A stretch of 64,000 nt of DNA from Tubulanus polymorphus (lineage: Eukaryota > Nemertea > Palaeonemertea > Tubulaniformes > Tubulanidae). This document shows, piece after piece, positions 41,520 to 52,829 of the stretch. Positions within the stretch are counted from its first letter, which is position 1; each line of letters starts with the position of its first letter. The stretch spans positions 6,384,278 to 6,448,277 of the forward strand of contig NC_134030.1 in assembly GCF_964204645.1 (NCBI RefSeq), read 5' to 3'. Under the pieces are notes generated by a model, which searched no databases, had not been told where the DNA came from, and saw nothing but the letters and a program-made list of their open reading frames with translations. A program made the position numbers and the translations under genes.

Positions 41520-41647
41520 TCAGTTGATAAGACGAGTGGTGGGTCGTAGACTTATTTTCACGCATAATTACGTCATCAGTATACGTCAAGTTTGATACGA
41601 CATAGAATCAAATATTTTATACTCAGATGTCCGTTGATACGTTAAAC

Positions 41648-41660
41648 TTGTTGAATTCTT
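41648..41660. repeat. Target-site duplication, left
   Basis: TTGTTGAATTCTT is identical to 41878-41890. The two copies exactly bracket the 217-bp element. The flanking bases differ (C before the left copy, T before the right), which defines the limits. Confidence 0.65.
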
Positions 41661-41877
41661 AGAATTCTTTGTAGAGGAGCCGCGTTAACCCGGAGTAGAT
41701 AGAATAACTACAACGAGACCTATAGTACTTTATACAAGTTTATTTGACGCACGAGCTTTCGAATAATAGCTTCATCAGGTGAATGAGTAAATTCAATGGA
41801 AAAACAACAGTATTTATAGGCAGAGTGACACTTATAATTATAGATTTAAGATTTTGGATTAGAAAAACATAATTATT
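41661..41877 (-). mobile_element. 217-bp short retroelement insertion with 13-bp TSDs
   Basis: This insertion is bounded by perfect 13-bp direct repeats (TTGTTGAATTCTT at 41648-41660 and 41878-41890), which look like target-site duplications. On the minus strand it reads: TATAAATAC box, CACCTGATGAAGC, TTCGAAAGCTCGTGCGTC, AAATAAA, and a conserved tail ending GGTTAACGCGGCTCCTCTAC. The CTGATGA - CGAAA - GTC order recalls the hammerhead core in Penelope-like element termini, but stem I and stem III pairing is poor. A related copy at 52768-53024 shares the tail and core, proving a dispersed family. There is no coding capacity, so it must be non-autonomous or a truncated end. Confidence 0.6.
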
Positions 41878-41890
41878 TTGTTGAATTCTT
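41878..41890. repeat. Target-site duplication, right
   Basis: Second copy of TTGTTGAATTCTT, perfectly matching 41648-41660 at the other side of the 217-bp insertion. Confidence 0.65.
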
Positions 41891-42795
41891 CAAAATGATT
41901 TTATTTCAAATCGTCAAAAGGTTAATCCCGAAGTGAATGTTGTTGAAAGCGGTATAACAGAGAAATGATTTTTCTGGATGTTATTTGAATATCTAATTTG
42001 AAACTTTTGGTCATATACGCGGAGACGCCCAAGCGCAGAACAGAAACCTCGCTTTATGACTTTATCTCGGTGTCCGGCGTGCTTGGTCTGAATTGATTAT
42101 TGTGTGTGTTTTGCTGTAAAAGTCGTTACTATGCGCGCTATTTGTTGCGTTGTTTATATCGCGATGATAGAACGTCATCTATCAATGCGCCATTCCTGAA
42201 CAAACGATTCGCTCAAATCGCCAGGGACTTATTTCCAAACGCGCGAGGGACTCTTTGGACAATTAGTCACAGTCTCCGATCACTCTTTAATATCACCAGC
42301 TAGCCACAGGGATATAGCTCTTATCTGTTCGCCAGCGTTATTTGTTGCGGATCAATGGAATTTTACGCTGGCGACACACATTTGTCAATGCGTTGGTTTT
42401 TTTCTTCGAGGTGTCTCTTCTTCGTATCTTCGCATTTCATGGCAGTTTCTGACGGAATCAAATATATCGTGCACTCCCGAACGAATTCGATCGAACACCT
42501 TCTCTTCAAAGTATTCGGTGTATAGAGGTGTTAATATAGCTCGCGTTATGGGAGGCAATAAAATTTGTTTCTAGAATGAAATATAATATAATATGTATAT
42601 AGCATTATATCATTACGTCTTAAACATGCAACAGGTTATCCTGGGGTCATTTGGTTTGGGAGTAGTTCTCAGACGGGCAGTGAGCTACATTCAAAAGTAA
42701 TAGTATACACCGCAAACGAAGTTGTATTCAGGGATGGGTGTGATCAACAGTTCAAATCGATGGCCTTATCGTCATCATTAGCCATCATCATACTG

Positions 42796-42950
42796 CCGAC
42801 CATCGACTGATTGCGCGGCGAATGACCGATTGACCGGTGTCGGTCGTAGCAGGGAAGTCAAGAAAACAACACGTTAATCAACACCAAAACAAGTCAAATG
42901 CGATTCGTATTTCCATCGTTAAGTACGCGATTAACATCACCGATGGTCGG
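42796..42950. repeat. 10-bp inverted repeat pair
   Basis: CCGACCATCG (42796-42805) and CGATGGTCGG (42941-42950) are exact reverse complements 135 bp apart, within a stretch unusually rich in CCGA, GGTC and CGAT words. It could be the ends of a small palindromic element, but the arms are short and chance is possible. Confidence 0.35.
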
Positions 42951-43041
42951 TCGTCCGAATCATATTAAAACACGTCTACAAGACGTGAAACTAATCTGCG
43001 GTTAGTCGTTACCGGAGAGGTCATTTGTGGTTCGCACACGT

Positions 43042-43090
43042 AAGACTGATAAACCACGACTGTCGCGGATATACCGTAGATATCAGTCTT
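43042..43090. repeat. 10-bp inverted repeat (hairpin)
   Basis: AAGACTGATA (43042-43051) and TATCAGTCTT (43081-43090) pair perfectly around a 29-nt loop. No gene context was recognised. Confidence 0.45.
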
Positions 43091-44220
43091 TATCGCATGC
43101 GATTATAATTTCAACAGCAGCAATTTCATCGTTGCATTAGCTTTATTGCGAATGAATTTCGTAGCGGTTTTTGAAAGTGAACGACACAGACGGCGCGGAG
43201 TACTCGTTGACTGCTGTGTTTCGAGTATTACGCGTGGTTTGTTTCGTCATCAGCCGATGAGAGATATAAACTTGAAGATTTTTAACTAACGTCAATCACG
43301 AACGACAGGAGAATTTATTGCTCATTCATTCGGCACTTGAACTGTCGTAAAGGTTTACTATTTAATGTCAACAGTGCGTGGATGTGGGTATCACAAAGTT
43401 ATCGGAGTTATCCTCGCTTCATCGATAGATAGACATTTAGAACCCGTACAAACCTATACAAGAGGTCACAAGCCCGTGCATACCCATCAATCATGTCCGC
43501 TTAGTAGAATTTAATCTCAGTGAAAAACAAGATTTCATTCTAAATAATAGTCACACTGAAATAGTGATCTACGCTTAACCATACCCCCTCCCCCCATACA
43601 GCTTGTAACATCAAGCTATTTGTCACAAAGATAAAAAAAGGTTATTTCCTAGGTTAAAATACAATATCTTATTTCTGCCATCACGATTCAAATTCCTTCG
43701 AAGGAGGAAACAACCGATCGTTCTGAACTCCACTGACCTTATCGATTCATTGGGAAAGGTATTGTTCATCTCCCCAAATCATCCCCGGGGACCGATGAAT
43801 TGCGAATCCAATCGAGTCTTGTTATTAGAAGATTTCTTAGAAGGAGATTGAAGTTATTGAGATGAACCGCGCTGCAACTCCATGATTCAACTAATCGTTC
43901 AATTCTAAGAAATGTTTACGTGACAAAATAAGTCATTTTTCCGTGATCAACTTCCTAAGTGTACAATATGATATATCCTTTGAGCCCTTGATTTTTTTTT
44001 TTACTAAAATTCAAACAACACAGTTACAAGATACATTCGTCCGATGGAAATGAAAAACAAATTGAACCTGGTAAGGAAAATGAAAAACACCACGTCACCT
44101 ATTCACGCCTTACAACACAACATTGCAAAAACAACCTTGGTTCGGATTATGCTCGATTTTAGACATTGATTCGCAACAGCGTTCGGTTACATGAAAAGGC
44201 GTCGGTTTTTGTCTAAGCCA

Positions 44221-44257
44221 ACCGGATTATAAACCAGTCTGCTGGAATCAATCCGGT
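44221..44257. repeat. Two-part hairpin
   Basis: ACCGGATT (44221-44228) pairs with AATCCGGT (44250-44257). Inside it CCAG (44234-44237) pairs with CTGG (44242-44245). The result is a stem with one internal loop in a CpG-rich neighbourhood. Function unknown. Confidence 0.4.
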
Positions 44258-44976
44258 ATCGTCTGTGGTTTGTCGGCGGCGCGCGTTTCTAATCACATTA
44301 AAAACCGGAATCGTCGAGAATAAATCGGACTCGTAGAACTGCCGTTAACTGCGCGTATTTTACAGAAATTAGCTATTAATTATCATTCATAAAATAATTC
44401 AATCAATCTGAACTACCGATTAGCAACGCCACGCGATCATCATCCAGAAATCAGTTCTCACCAAGCTTTCAGATATTCATCGTCTGCGCTTTTCATTTCT
44501 CCCCTATCATAAACGGACTTAACACAAGACTAACCAAAATTCAGTTTAAAACCAATCGTTTTTCCACGTATGGACAATAAACGTCGGCGTTCGCGTTTAT
44601 ATGTCGTGTAACTGTTATCGTGTTGAGCAAGAACACAAAATACAGGCTATTCAAAAGATGCGACAGGAGAGAACAGAGCCAAGAAACTAAGGGTCTAGGG
44701 AGAAATCTGTTGTATATGAAGTAGTTAAAACATATACATATCTCGAATTGAAATATCAGTTCTTTTCTACGTTAGTTTTGACCTCTATATCGATTTCCAG
44801 AACACGTGTACATTGATCTATGATCATATAGAGTAATTGTCATAATGACGCAATGTTGAATTATTGACGACCATAAATATATATTCCAATATTGTAATCC
44901 TCGGAAAAGACTAATTTCCGTAACACGACACCCACTTGAAAAATTATTTCCCACAAAAAGTTCTACTTCCGATGAA

Positions 44977-45094
44977 TGACACTCGCGACATGGTAATTTA
45001 GAAATCATTTCCTGCTGGTATACTTATATACGTATGAATGTATTGACGAAATAATTATCTTTCCGAAATTGACACTCGCGACATGGTAATTTAG
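44977..45094. repeat. 25-bp exact direct repeat, 93-bp period
   Basis: TGACACTCGCGACATGGTAA plus TTTAG occurs at 44977-45001 and again at 45070-45094. The similarity extends about 8 bp upstream (TTCCGA in both) with an indel. The intervening DNA is only weakly similar, so this is either a decayed tandem duplication or two copies of a short conserved word. The unit is CpG-containing and not low-complexity. Confidence 0.85.
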
Positions 45095-45268
45095 GCCCAG
45101 TTGAGAAAGGATTTCCATAACGAAAGGATGTCGCCATGCCCTTTATATATAAGGATCACTCAAGAAAGAAACGTCGATGTCCAAATGATTACAGTACTCT
45201 ACATATAGCCTGCAGCAAGAGGTGAAATACATTTACGTATAGGATTGTAATTTCTTATCAACTATAAA

Positions 45269-45439
45269 ATGGAATCTATCAGTTATATATTGACTGAGCG
45301 GGAATGCTGTATGCAGCAATGTTATGACTATCAATTTCGCGAGTTGGTGGTTCTAAATCAGGAACTATCTGCGAAGGTGGAGACAAAAAACGAACATACT
45401 GTAGGAAGTTCCTTTATTTCTGATCCAAATGACGTCTGA
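45269..45439 (+). CDS. Possible small ORF, 56 aa, coiled-coil-like
   Basis: ATG in a good context (AAAATGG) opens a 56-codon frame ending in TGA. The peptide starts M-E-S-I-S-Y-I-L-T-E-R-E-C-C-M-Q-Q-C, then continues with an amphipathic stretch (F-R-E-L-V-V-L-N-Q-E-L-S-A-K-V-E-T-K) whose spacing fits a short heptad coiled coil, and ends acidic (D-P-N-D-V). It has no signal peptide and no recognised family. It could be a real short ORF, part of an exon or chance. There is no splice or promoter evidence. Confidence 0.2.
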   Translation: MESISYILTERECCMQQCYDYQFRELVVLNQELSAKVETKNEHTVGSSFISDPNDV

Positions 45440-48400
45440 AAGAATTAAAGATTGATTATATTTTTCTTTCTATGATAATGTTTCGATTCGTATTTCCTGG
45501 TCGCTGTATGTAGCGCCTGGTGGGGTGACGTTTTGACGTTTGGGCTAATCCCACGCTAACAGATGAAACGATGTAGTAATGGAGTAGTGAAAACAAAACG
45601 TGTAATTCCCGTGGGAAATTTGCAAGATGCGAATTGCGGCGTCACATCGGTGAATCGAAAAATCCCAGTTTTGCAGGAACATTCTGAATGGACTCTAACC
45701 CATCTTGTAACGTTCAGCATCATTCGGCCATTTTCGACGGCTTGATAAGTTCAATGCCGACCAATCCGCTTATATAAACGATTCATTAACCATTTGATCA
45801 TTTATGTATTATATATCGTATGATATTTAAAAAACGATCATCAATAGCGGCGTTTTTGTAGTGTCGAGTGTACGTTCAGATCATACAGGACTGTAGCCTA
45901 CGTGCTAAACCACCAGTCTTATGAAAACAAGTCAATTTATGAAACGTCATAGACAGACGTCGACCGTCAAATCGATTCGACCCCTGCACAGCGATCTATC
46001 ATACAGAGGGCCGGTCATGGCGTCGCCCCCTGATGAGTTGCTTTTAGTTCAGTCAAAAACTCGAAGCCGTCTAATTTCGAACGCCGTCATTTGCACCGGT
46101 TTTCCGTGCGCATTGTTTTGACGGCTTCCGGCCGCGCGACCGATTGATCGAGAAGCGCGCAGAAAATGAGATCTGTCTCAGCTCACGAGCTGATAGTTCA
46201 CCAGAGGATGAAAGTTTTTGAAATACTTCGTTACGGATCTTTCTACTCCCCGATCACAAGTTCTCTCAAAAAGTAGTCAGTCGGAAGTAGTCATTGGTGC
46301 AGATGGTGGCGCTATTCGTATCCGGAACAATAGCCCAGTAGGAGAAGGCTATTCGGTTATTTCCCGTGGGTTGGAAAACAAACATTAAAAGACCGCGGCA
46401 CCGTCATGCTCAATACATCGTTCATATACTGCTCGAATTCCCCCGTGTATTTTCGTGTTGTAAATATGATAACTGTCAGCGTCCTCCGTCATCCTCTGAG
46501 ACAGATTAACAACACAAAACAGTATCAATTTTCCTGTTATTCTGCGCACCATACACTGACCCGCAAGTCTGTGAAAACCTGTTCCAGTGACATGATTAGA
46601 TACACCGCCGATAGAACAAACTACGCAATGAAAAGTGTAAAAACAATTAAACAATTGTAAATTCAATTTCTTTCAGTCGAAAATTGAATTTCCACTGAAT
46701 ATGAGATGGATTTGTATATTTTAGTGAAGTTTCGATTGTTAAATGAACTTTATTTCAGTTGATAAGAACTGATAAAGCAGAAAACACAGAAAAGGGAAAC
46801 AAACAAACCCTTAACAGAAATTTCTGCTCATAAATCTTTTTTAAGCTGTTAGGCTTGTATTCTCTCTCGACGAGGACGTGATGGCATTGCCACAGCACAA
46901 AAATGGTAGAGAGGATATAAGACTTGTCGAGAGTGAAACCCAAAATGATCGTCGTTTGATCTCTAAAACATGGTATATATGAAATATCGCAGTCTGTGAT
47001 ATAGCAGACAAACACGTTCGATTACTGCGATGATTTTTCAGCAGACGTAAACAAACTCGTGATCATCCGAGCAATGATTTAAACGACGTCGACATCCGCA
47101 GTGAAAATAGGTCGTGCGTAAAGTCATTGGACACGGTTGTTGCGAGCAACTTTTTAAGATTACCCCGTGTAGTTTCATATTGAACTAGTAAACGGTGTTT
47201 GTTTTATGTTCTTGTTAGAAATATGATACGTGGGAGTTATTTAGAAAGGTCAGACAAACAAAGCCGGTTTAATAGATATACTTAGATTGTTTAAATCGGC
47301 CTTTTCTTTCATGGTATTTACCATTTTAGTTTTGTCTCCACTCGAAATTACGACTCTCTCTCTCTCCCTCTTTCTAAGCCAAGTGGATATCCTGGAAATC
47401 TATTTCTGAGTGAAAATCAAAGGCTTCTATTCACTATCGGATAGTATTTAAAGATGATGTCGACTAGGAATATGAGGCTGAAGCATCGAATTCTTCTGAT
47501 GATTAAATCGCCTTTCCAAGAATTTCTTTCGAGAAAGTTAAAAGCTGAATTTTCCAGACGAAATTTGAAAGGTTTTAGTCTAATTTCAAAGTACATCAGA
47601 CGGGGACATTCTTAAATGTCTAGCGGGCAGTGGCAGACTTCAATTCACTCATATTATGTTCGCTGTCGTGGTGTAATTTCATTTCAGAAGTTCTTATAGC
47701 GTCCGTAACTTCTTTATCGTTCTTTTCCGAAAGCCACCCGGGTATATTCAGCGCAATTAATTTCCTTCGGTTAACGAGTATTTGAATTAATTAGAATTTT
47801 TCGAATGATCCCAGCTGTAAAATAAACGAAGGTCTCGTCTGCCCGTAGCCAGTTATTAGTGTCAACCGTTACGATTAATAGCCACGCCATGCTGATTCTC
47901 AATTGTCGCTTCGAGCAGAAAAGAATCATCAGTTATTTCGATCGAGAATTTCTCACATTCAATCATTTACCCGAGAGCTATATAAAAACGATGGATTTTG
48001 AGTCTATTTGTAATTAGCTAAATCCTATATGGTACAGAATTAACCTCGTTACTCAAGGGCAACAACAATCTCACTGAATGGCATCCATTAATTAGTACTG
48101 ACTAACGAAATCAATAATACGTCCAAATTGAAGATTAGCTTGGACCTGCAACAACGGACTAGGTTCATCGTTAAAAGGAAATAAAATAGAAGGATTGGAT
48201 CAATTTTATTCAGTTCCCAGTTGCTCTTAAGTAAGTTAACGAATTCAGCAATTTGATTTGAACTTATTGTCAAACCCATCGATTACAATGTAATATCCAG
48301 TAACATTACAGGACCTGATGACGTCGTTGCTGCGCGTTTAAGCCTCGGGTCTCGGAACTGCGATAACAGATCGCATGAATATTGACGAACAGTTTGTTCA

Positions 48401-50300
48401 TTCCGTATACTGAAAAATCGAGTGCATTGTCTCGTTTACGTATTTCTATTTTCACCATCCTGAAAGTCTCGATATTTTATGCCCGGAAGCGATTATTTCC
48501 AACGTAGATCATGCGGGGAGAGCACCCGGAACGTACGTAATACGACCATACGTGGAATATAATACGCCACGGACGAGTCGCTAAACGACTATTTATGTCC
48601 GATGATAATCAACGTACAACGATGATAAAAATTGAATAGGCCGTCAATTACTTCTTAAATCATCCGTTAGACCATTACATAGTATAATTTCCCTGACGGT
48701 CTGTCATTATCCCCCATCTTGCTGGAAGCTTTTCTTGCGATGATTTATACCGTCTACGACCCTGAAAGTTATCGTCGTCACGGTATAATTAATTATTGAA
48801 CCGATGCAGGACTTTCCGTCGTCATTTCGGTCGTTGTTGTATTTACCGTTTAATTAAACATTTACCAAATCGAGCCATTCTTTGCTTCTCGGCGATGTCG
48901 ACGGTCACGCTAACTACCGCAGATAACGCGTCTACCACAACGTCCGGTGCTTCATAAATAGCGAGTTGCACAATCGCGATAGACGAACTAGACTGCTTTC
49001 CATTGCGCCTGGCTGAAAATTATGTATCCGACATATTTCATATCGGAAATCCCCCTTAATCTAAGGGCAGCGACTCGCCAGACCAAATAAAACCCAACTT
49101 AGGTACGGCACAAGAGTGAAGAAGAAAGACGTGTTGACCGATTCGTACTAGAACTAATGAATTGGCTGTTGGTTGGGAAGGCCATCGGTAGGATACTGGT
49201 ACATGCAGTTAACATCGTCTTCGAAGGATTACTCACGCGACATTTCCATCAATTAATAAAGCATAGTCACCTCTCCGTACGAGACACGCGATAACAGATA
49301 ACGTAATACCCTGTACCGAAAAAAAGGGACGGTGATTCGTTCTAACCTTTAGTCCAATCAGACTGGACTGTTAAAAGAACTTGATTGAGTATGGTCGTAA
49401 TGTCGACGAATACCATTTGTATTATAAATGAATAACTGTGGGCATGCATTTATATCATTTCCCTCGCTAATGATGTAATTTTTTTCTGTTATTGCAATAT
49501 TTATCTATTCCAATCCTCTGAGATACTGAGTGACAACTCGTCGCCACCATTTCATTTACAAATCCATATTTCTTTGTTTATGTGCGCAGTGGGTACAGTG
49601 ATGTGTGCTTCCCACACCTTCTCCGAGGAGACAACCGACATAAGACAACCATAAATCCGATACGCGATTTACGGTTTGCAACTTAGAATTATTGCCATTT
49701 GTAGTGAATGGTTGGCCTAACAGCAGTAATTGGTTGGCTGACTTTCCGTTACGAAGTTTATGTGATTGGCTGTAAAACATCGGCAAGTGCAAGTTTGCAG
49801 TTTGAACGTCGTCATAGAAAAGATGCGTGTTGAATGCCATGTCATTAGCAACATGGCGGCGCACAATAGTTTCAGCCAATAAAACTGCTGCCTTCGAAAA
49901 CTCTCATCCGCTTCAGTATTGTTCGATGCGACGACGAGATTGTTGCGAGTTTGTAGCAGGAAATCGTACTGAGTACACGCCCTTTACTGCGAGAATCCCA
50001 ATCTACAGTTATTGTTGCATCCGATTCCCTTTTATATACACGATGGCAAAATCGCATTAAAAAGGTCGTACGTACTGTCAACTGGAGGATGATATAGAAT
50101 CAACTCAGTAATAAGTCAACTACATACATCCATATCTGTAAAACGACAAAATGTACAGCTTCATCTGTGACCGAAATGTGTTCTTAAAAAGTCGCGAGGA
50201 CAGTGACACTGGAAAGCGAGGCGTGCAAATGCGTAGATCGCTTGATAAATCGTCACCAAAGCCAGCGAATGTGCGTCCATTTATCATTGCCTTTTTCCCT
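45440..50300. other. No gene recognised
   Basis: Short frames only. Frames at 46385-46666 and 49556-49879 (minus) and 50151-50336 (plus, with a hydrophobic C-terminal stretch) have no recognised family. 50151-50336 overlaps the minus-strand exon candidate and both cannot be coding. Confidence 0.5.
47353..47375. repeat. Short CT microsatellite
   Basis: An imperfect CT run, CTCTCTCTCTCTC followed by CCTCTTTCT. Simple repeat. Confidence 0.7.
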
Positions 50301-50576
50301 TTAGCAATCATCGGGGCAGTTGCGGAGGTGGTCTAATTCAATACCAATCTCAATGTGCAACGTGCTCATCTCGGTTAATATCCAACCAGACACTTCTACG
50401 ACGCCACGAAACAAATTACGAGCAGTCCTTTCACTGCGCGGACGGTAAGGTCTCTTGACAGCCGCGTTGAGAGCTAGACACGCAACAAACACGATGAGCT
50501 CGGCGGCCGAATGACTCGTGAAATTAAAAGCGAGAAAAACTAGCCGACAATCACACCAAAGCGTTGCCCAGTACAT
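50301..50576 (-). CDS. Possible exon encoding hydrophobic (membrane-like) protein segment
   Basis: The minus-strand frame encodes two hydrophobic stretches: L-V-F-L-A-F-N-F-T and, after S-H-S-A-A, E-L-I-V-F-V-A-C-L-A-L-N-A-A-V. These are followed by a basic linker K-R-P-Y-R-P-R-S-E-R-T-A-R and a third moderately hydrophobic stretch (G-V-V-E-V-S-G-W-I-L-T). The segment is GC-richer than its flanks. A possible acceptor AG lies at GGCTAG near 50530, in a phase compatible with the candidate exon at 50852-50977, but its pyrimidine tract is weak. The frame ends with TAA at 50303-50301 after N-C-P-D-D-C. The membrane-linker-membrane layout suggests a channel or transporter fragment, but no family can be assigned. 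Confidence 0.25.
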   Translation of the reverse strand: MYWATLWCDCRLVFLAFNFTSHSAAELIVFVACLALNAAVKRPYRPRSERTARNLFRGVVEVSGWILTEMSTLHIEIGIELDHLRNCPDDC

Positions 50577-50851
50577 CGCTGACCACTCGATAAAAACTCA
50601 GATTTATTAGAGGCTGCACAAAAGTATATTTTTCTGCAAACCTCGTTCGGTGTTTTATTCTCACAGAGCAGGGGGTAGTATTAAAGTATATAATGTGATA
50701 TATGCTACAACCTCCGAGTGCAGTAACCTTGACCTGTTAACTCAGACTTATACTGTTGCAGATGTCGTTCGAGTAAATATAGATCTCCACGAATGTCACG
50801 AAGCGCAGCGCACAAGGCCGTTTCTTCTTTATACTCCATTAGATAACTTAC

Positions 50852-50977
50852 GGGAAAAAACCTTCTGTCGGACACAACTTTCACAAATACGTTCAATAAA
50901 GTCGCTTCGTTTGGAGAACGATTCGAACTCACGAAATGCCGCCACTAATGGGTTACCATTGGAAGCAGGATGTTTTC
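50852..50977 (-). CDS. Possible 126-nt internal exon
   Basis: On the minus strand a good acceptor (TTGCTTCCTTCAG, AG at 50979-50978) and a consensus donor (GTAAGT at 50851-50846) bracket exactly 126 nt, a multiple of three and open in one frame. The peptide includes K-H-P-A-S-N-G-N-P-L-V-A-A-F-R-E-F, then S-K-R-S-D-F-I-E-R-I-C-E-S-C-V-R-Q-K. It is soluble, mixed-charge and not low-complexity. Its phase (ends one base into a codon) would join to the hydrophobic candidate exon 50301-50576. Family unknown. Stronger than most candidates here because both splice sites are good, but still unproven. Confidence 0.3.
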
Positions 50978-52767
50978 CTGAAGGAAGCAATTTACTCATA
51001 CTCAAAAAATCAATCGCCATCCATTTTGACAATTGTGGATTAGGCTAATGTGTTTACGCATCCATTGTTTTTTTTTCGGTCACGATATCTCAGTTAGTGT
51101 GTATAGTTAATACCACGGTTTTCGTTAACAAATCAGGAAAATGTCATCGATCGAGTTAATTATATATCAGAGTTTTAAGCACAAGCAAAATACATGGCCA
51201 CATACAGAGTTTCAAAATGATTGAGGGAATTGGGATTTCGATAAAAAAAAGAATAGAAAAGAACGGCGATGTCAATGGGACGGACGAGATTCGATCTAGA
51301 TTTGTATTTTGGACAGTTCTATGAATTGATACATAACGAGCAACGAGCGTGCGTGAAATTATTGCCAATCAGCACCAAAACATAGCTATGCTAGGCTCTG
51401 TATAGACGCCGGGAAGATTTTCTATATAATTCGTTTCTTTCTGAGATTTGTAGCTTTCGCCGCCGACATTTTTCATTAGAAGCATGTAACAAATAGTCCT
51501 AGCACGCAGCCGAACGCCGAGCGCTATTTATCTCGTGGTGCTGTTTCTGGCAGTTGGGTCGTTTATCCGTGAAGATGACGCCACCCGATATTCTCAGAGA
51601 CAGATCGTCTGTGACGGCATTCTTGAATACTAAGCAATATTGCACCAGTGTTAGAAGAAGTTTTCGTTAAAATAATTACAACTTTTGTGAATATCTTTCT
51701 AAATTTCTATAGACGAGTTTATCGTAGATCGCATCCATTGAACGCATGCACGCAAGATAACCTCAGACTAACATGCATCAGTAGCGCTAGGTTTATTCTC
51801 GGCACGAAAACTGCTATCAATTCGGGCGAAATAAGATTCCTTCATAAAACAAACAAAAAAAAACTCGCTGCCTCATCTACACTCGAACACAAAATTGGTA
51901 GCCAATCGGGTTTCCATTTCTTCATCGATTTTTCCAAATGATGCGATATAGATTTCAGCACGATTTAACAATTTCGGTTTTTCGCAGTGAAATCATTATT
52001 CTTCTTAACGACGACAAAAAAATATCCTCGTAAAAACGCTTTACAAGCTAATTAATGGATGAACGCTAGTTTATACAATACAACTGTTATATAATGATTA
52101 AAATCCGGGTATCTTATACGTAATTGCCTTACGCTATTAGTTCGCGTGTTTGGTTTTGATTTCGCGTGTGTGATCTATAGTTGATTATTAAAAGCTAATC
52201 AGAAATAATGAGCCAGTTTCCACCGGGAGATTATCATCGTTCGTACCATCATCTCCATCATCGTCATCATCAACAGCATCGGTAGAAAACTGGAATGCGT
52301 AAGAGACGTGTCCTTATCCGAGCAAAATCAATTTAGGGATGTAGCAGTATTTATGGATAATTCAAATCTTGCAGCTTTGATGAAGTAATCACGAGAATGA
52401 TGCATAAGTTGGATTTATATGTGCGTTGAACACGCGACGGGAATAATAGATAACTGGCACACCTTGTCCCCCGGACGACCCAAGTGACGTCCTTAGGGCA
52501 TCGTTTCGACGAAGGAAATAATTCCCATATCGTGACGATGCGGTTATATTTGACTGTCATCTACTCACGCCCGATTCGGGTCGTTCATTAGATTTTACGA
52601 CTTAAAGGTCACGTTAAGGCGCGTCAATTAAGTTCTAGCTAATTAGTCCGTTATGAGGAAAGTCCCAAAAGAATTTTAGAATAAACGAGAAAGAAATTCT
52701 CATCTTGATCACAGCGAAGTTTCCGAGACACCCTTTTTGTTTTGACGGTAAACATTCCTATCAATGA
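50978..52767. other. No gene recognised apart from a weak exon
   Basis: Contains the weak candidate at 51.7 kb and an imperfect (ATC)n stretch near 52240-52275. Nothing else is supported. Confidence 0.5.
51713..51941 (+). CDS. Weak exon candidate after a good acceptor
   Basis: A pyrimidine/AT-rich acceptor (ATCTTTCTAAATTTCTATAG) ends at 51712 and is followed by an open frame of 75 codons to a TGA. The peptide is basic (R-V-Y-R-R-S-H-P early, K-T-N-K-K-K later) with no recognised motif. It could be a terminal exon, but no polyadenylation signal was seen right after it. Low confidence. Confidence 0.13.
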
Positions 52768-52829
52768 TGATGAGAAGATTCGTAGAGTAGCCGTGTTAAC
52801 CGAGTGTAGAGTGAAATAACGAGACAATT

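Larger units (their letters stand above)
41157..41600 (-). mobile_element. 3' end of a CR1/L2-like non-LTR retrotransposon
   Basis: The minus-strand reading ends with the tail of a LINE polyprotein, a 3' UTR, an AATAAA signal (plus-strand TTTATT at 41177-41182) and a short run of TTGAA-type repeats (41157-41175). This is the classical end of CR1/L2-group LINEs, which lack poly(A) and finish in short tandem repeats. The 3' UTR contains a 23-bp exact tandem duplication (41232-41277). The left boundary is the tandem-repeat end. The right boundary is uncertain: coding similarity fades near 41600, just before an independent 217-bp insertion. The copy is truncated and non-functional. Confidence 0.7.
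41891..44976. other. No gene recognised
   Basis: Only one frame over 60 codons (42100-42303) and no motif. Several inverted repeats (42.8, 43.05, 44.2 kb) lie in a CpG-richer stretch. It may contain further decayed repeat ends that cannot be classified by eye. Confidence 0.55.

Noticed and set aside
46020-46075. CTGATGAG followed by ACTCGAAG, reminiscent of a hammerhead core
   Set aside because: Stem II does not pair in the required register, stem I is absent, and GAAG replaces GAAA. Only a short stem III fits.
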